30,658 nucleotides of DNA from positions 1 to 30,658 of the forward strand of contig JBNGIS010031391.1 in NCBI GenBank assembly GCA_049999725.1, read 5' to 3'. The position numbers and the translations under genes were made by a program. Each line of letters begins with the position of its first letter. The stretch's first letter is position 1. Shown piece after piece: positions 11,401 through 20,400 of this stretch. The notes beneath the pieces are model-generated. The model saw only the letters and a list, made by a program, of their open reading frames with translations. It was not told the DNA's origin and ran no database searches. The DNA comes from Haplomitrium mnioides (taxonomy: Eukaryota > Marchantiophyta > Haplomitriopsida > Calobryales).

Positions 11401-14400
11401 TGAGAGGTTGCAAATGATTGTGAATTGGGCTTGTAGCTTCGTTCCTTGGCACTTCCTTTCACGGTGATGGAATGGGCACTCCCACGGGCACCAAAGTCCT
11501 CAGCCTCAGCTCGAAAGCCTTCTGTGTTATATAAAGAAAGATCTTCTACAATAGCTGCAACTGTTGCTGCAGCGAAGGCTCCAGTACCTGGTGTTCAGCA
11601 ATCTTCTGGTGCAAGTACAAGTGATCATGTTCTTGTAATGCACTGATTGCTTTGTTCATCATCTTCTCGTTCAACATCAATCTGTTCTTTCTGCTAACTA
11701 GGCTTGTGGTGTCCCAGTGGACTCAGTTTCGTTGTCAGGGCCAGAGCCTTATCCTGACACTGACATGGCTGAAAGCTTTGCATTTGCATTAGTGAATGGA
11801 TCACTGGGAGTCTTTGAGCTCAGAGGAAAGAGAGTTCGAGACTTCAGGTAATTCAATTTTAGAGGAATACACCATTTTTTCTTGTAGCAGTAAAGAAGAT
11901 TGGTTATATCTACTCTGACTTGCACATGGAAATAAGTACTAATTCACTGTTGGTGCTCTTTTGCTGAAGACCTAAGTGGCCAGCAGCATCATTTGTGTCT
12001 GCTGATGTTCTAGTCACAGCTATGGCCTATCGCATGCCTCATGTGGTAATCCACCAAACACAATTTTGTTGTCATGTGAATTGTGATTTTTCATAAAAGT
12101 AACACAGCAAAGAATGGGAAGATAGAATTGTTGTGCAGTTCAATTTTTTTGTGTGGACAAAAAGCAATCCTTATTAACTTCAAACAGAAAAACACTAATC
12201 AAACCCTTTTGGGAACGTGGCCACAGACCAATGGCATTAATTTAGAGAAAATAATATTGAGATTCCAAAAGACATTCCTATTTTGGCTCCCCAAGTGGGG
12301 ATGGATACATGACTCCCTGCTCAGCACCAACTCCACCAAGAAAGGTTGCCAGTTCATCTGTGACTTTCCACCCTCATGTTTTTTTTCCTACCTTATCACC
12401 CCAGTCTTAGAACAATTGAGAGCAGCTTGCAGGGTCAAGTTTTCTCACCTCTCCAGGTGAGCTAAAATTTTGGATGCTAGCAGATCAGCTAAAGAGGCTG
12501 TTTAAGTTGGTAGCTTCAGGAAAAAACTGAAAACCCTGCTTTCTGAGTGATGCCCAATGTGTATGTTGTAAGGAGAATAAACTCGAAGATATCGTCCACT
12601 GTTTTTGGCTTTGCCCCAGGGTCTGTGCTGTCTGGAAATTGGCAATCTTATAAACACAGTATATTGCATGTCACCAGATTTAAATACATAGTGTGGTGAA
12701 GCTTACCATGCTCACTGGATGTGTGTGATACTAAGTTGTAACTCTTCCTAAGAGCTTTTTGTAGAACAGAATGGGACAGTCCAACAATTTTTCAAACACC
12801 ATGATCAACGATGGCTGGCACTCTTCTTTTGGGAACACGTGCTGCTTAGATCTCAAAAAAAAAAACTTAGACATAGAGATCAGTGACCAGAGATTGAGCA
12901 TATGACTCACAAGGGGGTTTGTCCCCACTCAACTTATTTTTAGCTCTGTAATTTTTATCTTACGACTTTGGTTTTTTGCACCCTTCCGCACTCTTGTGCG
13001 CATTGTACTCAGTCCTCGTAGCCCTATGGCTGGTTCTGGAAACTCTGATTTTTTAAGTTTTTTATTTTGTTTTTGTGAAAGGAAATGAGAAGCTAATGCA
13101 TATTGCTGGTTTACATGACTATTAGGTTATGGGAGATAGGATGGGAAACATCCGCTGGTGGGATGTTACTTCTGGTCTATCTTCTCTTTTCAATACGCAC
13201 AGAGGTGGTATTAGACGGATAAGATTTGCACCAGTAACATTGGGAGATACAAGTCGAGGCCGAATTGCTGTTCTTTTCAATGATCATACGTTTTCCGTTT
13301 TTGACCTTGTCAGTACAACTAGAACCAACCCTTCGCATTTTGTGTTCTCGTCTTGTAATATCTGCTCCACTGGTTACACTAACTGTCAGTTTCATTTTAT
13401 ATTTGTGGATTGATAGCTGGTTTCTTTGAATTACTGCTTTAACTTTGAATTTTTGCAGGATACACAAGATCCTTTGGCAAATGCCTTAGTACAGCCACAA
13501 CTTGGTGGCATTCTTGTTCTAGAGCTTGATTGGTTCCCTTTACGTGCAGACATGCATGAGCCCCTCTTATTATGTATTGCAGGAGCAGATGGTAGCTTTC
13601 GCCTTCTTGAGGTTTACAAGTAGGCATCCCTTTGTTATATGCAATTCTGAGCCTTCTTGTAACCTGATTCATTTGTGACTTTCTTTACTGTTCCTTTGTG
13701 TACATAAATACTGTAGAAAACTGAAAGGGTATGCTTGAACATTACTTGTGCGGCTTGTCAAGTTGTACTAAGATTCAGGAATTGATTTCAGAGAGTTAAA
13801 ATCTATGTATTTAAGAAGAAGACACAATCGTCTTTTTATACTACTTACTAGTCAGGCTATTTTTATTCGCAGTACACAAGTAACAAAGACAGGACAAGGG
13901 CAGCAAGTTAGAGGAACTGTATGGCAACGATTTCGCCCTGTGACCCTCTGCTCTGCAGCACTTCTTCCACGTCCACATGCTTTGGTAAATGATGAACATC
14001 AATGATAGTTGTCTGTTGTGATTGTAGTTCTTAAATCCCTATCTTTTTACTTTTTTGTTTTTTTAACTGACTGCGAAATCTTCCTTTACTTGTCAAAAGC
14101 ACAGTCACAGCTAACAATCAGGCCAAGAAACAAAACAGCAAAGCCAATGCATCAGTTATGGGGACTAACCTAAGAAACCTAACCCTCAAAACTAAATAAG
14201 AACTATATTCATGTTTGGATAAACAGTTTTATTGTCATGAATGCCGAGGCAATGCCTAGTGCTCTAGGATCTGCCAAAGCCTTCAGCTCTCATTTCCTCA
14301 CTTTGGGCTTTCTCCCATTTAGCATAAGTGTCTCACCAAGCTTTCTTCCTCTGGAGTTTCTAGTGTCTGAGATATTCGATAGCACAATCCCCCCAAGTGT

Positions 14401-17400
14401 GGAAATCTCCTGCACTGCTTCTCGTGCCCTTGCCCAATCCCCCCAGGATACTTTGCTGCCAGGTTGGCTTCCAACATTTAGATAGTCCGCTATAGGAGAA
14501 AGGCAAGTGATTATTAACATCACTGCTCCATTTCCAGATAGGGCTAATCCTGGGATAGAGCCAGAAGCAGTAAATGATATCCTCCTCTTTATCCTCTTAC
14601 AGCATTTGCATTTGGCATCGTTAGGAAATTCAGTTTTTGGCCATTCCAAACCTGAACACAACCTTGTTGGAAAATGAGCCACATTAATGCAGCTCTGAAA
14701 GAAGCTCAAATCTCATCCCATCTGGAGCAGGAAAAGTCTATCCTGCCCATGGTCTTTAGTTTAATGATAGTTCTTTAATTCCTATCTACACTGACAGTGT
14801 AGCTCATAGCTAATGGAGGTAGCTAACAATATAGTCACATTTCTGGGTCTGGACATTATTAAGGAACTTATGTTAACTTTGGAATTATTTTCTTAATATT
14901 ACAGGAGCTACAAATTGTGTGAAAGGAATCTTATATTTTCTCAAATTTTCCTTGTGTCAGGCTTTGAGGATGGTACTGCAGCTGGGAGTGCAACCATCTT
15001 GGTTTTATGCAGCACTTTCATCTCCCAAAAGAAATCCAGGATTGTCCCAGGGCACACCGTTTGGAACAAGGGGAGGTGACCTTCGTCACTACCTACTAAA
15101 AACCTCACTTCCTGTGATTGGAGAAACGGTTGCTGCAGAAGTGTTATTGAAGGCTCTTGAACCATATCGATCAGCAGGCAAGTATGATCACAAGGTCTGG
15201 TGCATCTGCCTGGAAAGCTGATGGCAACCAAGTTTTAATTTGATTCCTCTGTTTGCAACTAAATAGTGAGCTAAATTACTTAAACAATACTAACTGATGA
15301 CTGTTTTGAGCAGGTCGACTGTTAAATTCAGAAAGAGCAAATGCATATGCAACAATATGCAATCAAGGTGTTGCAGCTCGTGCTGCATTTTCTGCAGCTC
15401 ACTTTGGAGAATACCCAGAAGCAGTATTCTGGCTTCAGTTGCCTACAGCCCTGGCGCTTTTGAATGCTGGCCCTTCAGCTCCTTTGCAGAATTCCCTCTC
15501 TATGCAAAGAAACCCTAATCCTAATGCTGACAATATGAATGATTTTGAACATGAACTAAAATCGTCAACGTCAACTAAACTTGAAGGAGGAACATCTGTT
15601 ACCATGAGACTTCATGTCAAAGCAGTGCCACCAATACCAAGCACTTTTACTTCTGTAAAATTGGTGAAACATACTTTCCTATGGCAATTCCAAGTTTGCA
15701 CTTATGCCTGCTCTGTCTGTAGTGTTGGAATAATTATTTTCATGCAGTAAGAAACTAGTTGAAAAATGGCATTGATTATTTTCTTTGTAACATGCAGCCG
15801 TTTCACTGTATGGATATTGTTCCTGGGGAGCCGAATTCTGTATATGCTGCAGCTCAGGAACGCATAACATGGCATGAAAAGTTGGTAGGGGTGGAAGCCA
15901 CCCAGAAACGTGTGCATGAGTGAGTTCCTTCTCAATTCCATCCTTATCACCATACTACTTTTTTGCTTTTTCTTTTTTTTTTTTCTTTTTTTGACAGGAA
16001 GTAAAAACTTTATTTCCACATCAAATGCAACCACCATAGAGGTAAAACATCAAAGTCTGGACTAAAGCAAACCACTTCCTCGAAGGTAGCCAGGTCAGGA
16101 CACAAAGGTGTCTAGCAACAGGTACCCAACTATCAAATGTATCACATGTTCTTCTGAGGTACATCACTATCCCCATGCCATCAATCCAGAAAATACTCAA
16201 CATAAACTACCAGTCAATTTTACTTCAAACGAACTCCAGTAAATTTGATAGCTCATAACACTATCTTCATTCTGGTTCCACGGAAAGTTGAGAGGGGATT
16301 ACACTGTGCAACAGTGAATCATCATCCGATGAAATTTCTAAGGAATCTTCTTCATCCTCCAGAATTTTCTTCTCCTGGAGGTCTATTTTAGAACACATTC
16401 GGTCCACTTTTCTGGTCATTGTTTGCCCTGTCTTTATCCCCGAGCCCAGGGTCCTGACCACTCCTGATATCTGCTCCGGGTGATCCAAAGTTCTGCAGCC
16501 ACTGATTCTTTCTTTGGCTTGTTACGCCAATTGTACCGCTTGATGACCTTCTCCCACTTGTCCTGTCCCATGTCAGAAGCAAGCTCCTCCTTGGCTACCA
16601 CTTGGGTCTCAAGCTGCATTTCCTTTGCAACTACCACATCATCGAGGACCCCTGGTGGCCCTTCTTTTCCCATGTTATTGACACTAGCCGACTCAATTAT
16701 AGCTGGAGGTGCACTGGTGCCACTACTTGATGCAGCCAGGGTTTCACCTTGCACAGAGGTTACAGCCCCCCTCTCTCCTTGTGCTGACTTACGGCTGATT
16801 GAGTCCTTTCTCCCTTGGCAGGTACTGTTTTCAGAGTCTTCTTGTACTAGATTCTTACAAACAATCTCTGAAGGTGTACTTGCTTCAGCCTGATCTCTGT
16901 TATCTACCTCAAGTGCTGATGAATGCCTTCCTTGATTCCCCAACTTTTGTTTCGCAAATGGAGAAGTGCCAGGATTTCCTGACGGTACCTTATTGGCCTG
17001 CCTGAGGGCCTCCCCCCTCTTTTCAGGGCAAAACCACACAGCCATGCCCTTGAGGACATTCCCCAACCAAGTGATCAGTGCTCCTGCAGAGGAAGCATTT
17101 GAGAGGTTTTCCATCATACTCTACCTCTTGGTAGTAGGTACACTCGGGACACAATAGCTCCAGAATTGGACTCACTCCTTTGGATGTGTCCAGCTAAACA
17201 CAGCATCTAACATGCATCCCCTCCAGAACTGAAGGGGCATGAATGCAATTTCCAAAGACACTGGCAATCATTGGCAGCTGACTGAGTAGCTCTTCAGGAA
17301 AGAACGGCAAGGCAATCCTAGTAAGAACCAAGGCTTCTTCTGTCAAGTGGTCAAACTTAGGTCTCCAAGGTTGGAAGATGCATCTCTTGTTTTTCATAAG

Positions 17401-20400
17401 TAAGGGTTCCCCTGTGAGAAGTGTGGATCTGACTCCATCTTCTTCTGTAGATACCAGAAAAAAACCTTTTTCAAGAGTCCGAGCACTGAGGCCTTCCAAC
17501 CCTTTTGCTCACAAATTTTTCCGAACCATGCTGACAACTCCTTGAGGCCAGGGAAGAAGCTCCTGAAACGACCAATAAGCTGACTCTGCCTAAGCTGTGC
17601 CGTGGTGAGTGCGCATAAATCCTGATCTACACTTAGCACCTTATGAGGTAAGCATATTATATTCTTCCTCCTGGCCTCTGCCCCCTTGCTCATACATTTA
17701 CCAGGTTCTGAGGGGCTATTGGAAGTGCTTGGTCCTGACAGCACTGCCTTCCTTGAACGTGAACCAGGTCTCCATGGTGTTGCTGTCGACATGCCTGGTA
17801 AATTTAGCCTGCCACCTCGTGCTCTGGTTTGGGCTAAGAGTTTGAATTGTTTCTCAGCAGCAGCGTGGGGACTGCCACCTGTTGTATCGCGACTACCACA
17901 TATTGTCACGACTCGGAATGTCAGGATTACCGCATACTGAATTGCGACTTGGAATGTCGGGACACCCACAAAGAGGGTCACGAGGCTGTCAAAGCTGCCT
18001 TAAGCTGAAAAGTGTGAAAAACCCCTGAAAACCTCCTCGCAAAGCTCACAAATACTGCTTGTGGCCTTGATCTTCGGCATGCTGCCAGCCTTTGTGTGAA
18101 GGCTATCCTACTTTCTCGAACAAAACTCGAGCTCTCGGCAAGGACTAATCCCGTTTTTCTGCAACCCTCAACGCTGGCCTTCTCAAACTATGACGAGCTT
18201 TATGCAGCTCGCTATGCCAGCTTTCACAAACTATCTTGCGACTCTCTTGCCCGGTCTGCTCGCGAACTTCCTCTGAGCAAGGTCTGCCGCTCGCTGGAGA
18301 GGTCACAGTTGCAGCACACTCTCAGCATGCATCCTTCATCGCTATGTGCTATGCCTCTTCTTCTCTCGGCCCGCCATCGCCATCTCACAGCTGCTGTACA
18401 CACAATTTTCGCAGCAGGCAGTTGCCTCGAGCTTTAGCTCAAACCAAGCAAAATACACGTCAAAAAAATCTACTCGTTGAAACAAGTCTCATCAAACTCA
18501 TCTAACATTCTAAGAAGAGCAAGCTTGCTCCTTCACATCTAAGGAGCCTCGATCACCATCATCAACGTTTCCATGTCCGCCTGCACCCCTCTCAGGCGTG
18601 TTTACTTTTTTCTTTTCATTTCTTTTGCTTGCACATCTGTGCATGTTGTATTCTGAGTTCCTGTGGCCCTGCAGCTGGTCTGGGACTTTAATCAAAATTC
18701 AATTCAATTCAATGGCAGGGATGGTAGTCTGTATCTACCCCCCATCATCATATTCACAGGTGCAAACTTAAGTGATGTAAATGATGTCACAAGATGATGT
18801 GTGAGAATGGGAAGTTGTTGACTAGATTGGAATCTTGATGGAGTGCAGCAACATCATGTTTAAGTTTTTCAGTTACTTCTGAAAAGTGACAGAAACTTAG
18901 TACAAAGCCTTGTGTAAGGTTGTGTTCCATATTTGGAGCATAGTATTGTGCATGATCTGAATCTGCGAATGGAGTTGTGGAGCTTGTCACTGTTATACAT
19001 GATGATGTTGATTGGCTTGAAACTTTGTGATTGACATGACATGTGAAGTCAATGTTGTGATGTGTGTAGGTTTTTCCCAACTGCCTTTTGCTTTAATCAT
19101 ATCTTCTAAAAACTGACAAACTGCAATTCAAAGATAATAATTGCATTTTCACTACTTAGATTGACATCTGAAAGAAAACAGAGAATTGTCCCAAATTGCT
19201 TTAGATTGTATAGTCAAAACCTGAACTGAAAATTTATTTTGTATGCAGATTTGTTATTGTTGGAGACTTTGAAGCTGCAGTTACTTTGTTACTGTCAACT
19301 CCTCCTGACAGCCCGAATTTCTACTTGGATGCACTCCGTGCTGTGTCACTTGCTTCTGCAGTTTCTCCAGCAATGCATGAATTGGCTGTGAAGGTTGGTG
19401 AAATGACACTCTTCCATGGTGAAGTCACTGTCCTAAAAAAGTTTGATTAGGGGTCGAGGTTAAATTGGACTATAGTTGAATTGATTCATAGAATAGAAAT
19501 GATTTGATTAAAGTCCCAAACTACCCCTAAGGCCACAAGGACTCTGAGTACAACCTGCACCGGGGGGCGAGCAAAGATGGAACAAACTAGATTGCCATAA
19601 CAGAATTGAAGTGTCTATGTTTTTGTTAGAAATGTATCTTTGCTGCTGTAAATTATGATCAGGATTCTTTCCTGATGTATTTCCTTTGTAAGTATTTTTG
19701 CTTCTTCACTAGTTTAGCTTGTAGCTAGTCTACAGGTAGCTCCACAGAGAGTGACATGTGGAAGCTCCTGGAGATGACACATGTCAGCACCTGGAGGCCC
19801 CCCTGAGACATTGACTTTTTTAGGTCTCAGTCTCCAGGAACTACTACACACATGCAAACATCTGCATGGGCATAACAAAATAGTTGTGATAGAGCAGATA
19901 GCGCGAATATGCATGTGCTCCTGTCCACATGCGCAATGATCTTCTTCACCTGCTGGATTCCATTGCAAGATCCAATCATGCCCATAGATTGAGGACCTGG
20001 GCATCCATTGATTCTTAGCACATTGGTGGTATTCTAACATGATATAAATCAGGAGAGGGCCCATTCGAGGCAATCCTCACCCGCAAGTTTTTCCAACGTC
20101 ACAAGCAGCTCCTCGCGTTTTCCACTCTCTCCTATCACTTTTGTGAAGAGGTTCTCTGCCAAGCTCTGAGTTTTAGCATCACTTGCTTTCCGTCTAGCGT
20201 TCTCTCTCTGCCTATTGTGATTATGATTTCACGGAGTGCTTTTTCTTTTTTCTTGTTTCTTTTAAAAAAAAATAGAAAGTAGAAAAACTTTATTTTCAAA
20301 CATAAAATACAACCGCCAAAGCGGCAAAACCATCAGTGACTGGACCAAAGCTTTCTGTCAGCGGTTTCAACCCATCACATGGAATTTAACATTCACCTAT

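Noticed and set aside
19714-20073. 119-aa minus-strand Cys/His-rich frame as a zinc-finger gene
   Set aside because: Cysteine spacing fits no known finger, it lies within a WDR11 intron, and the flanks are TE debris.
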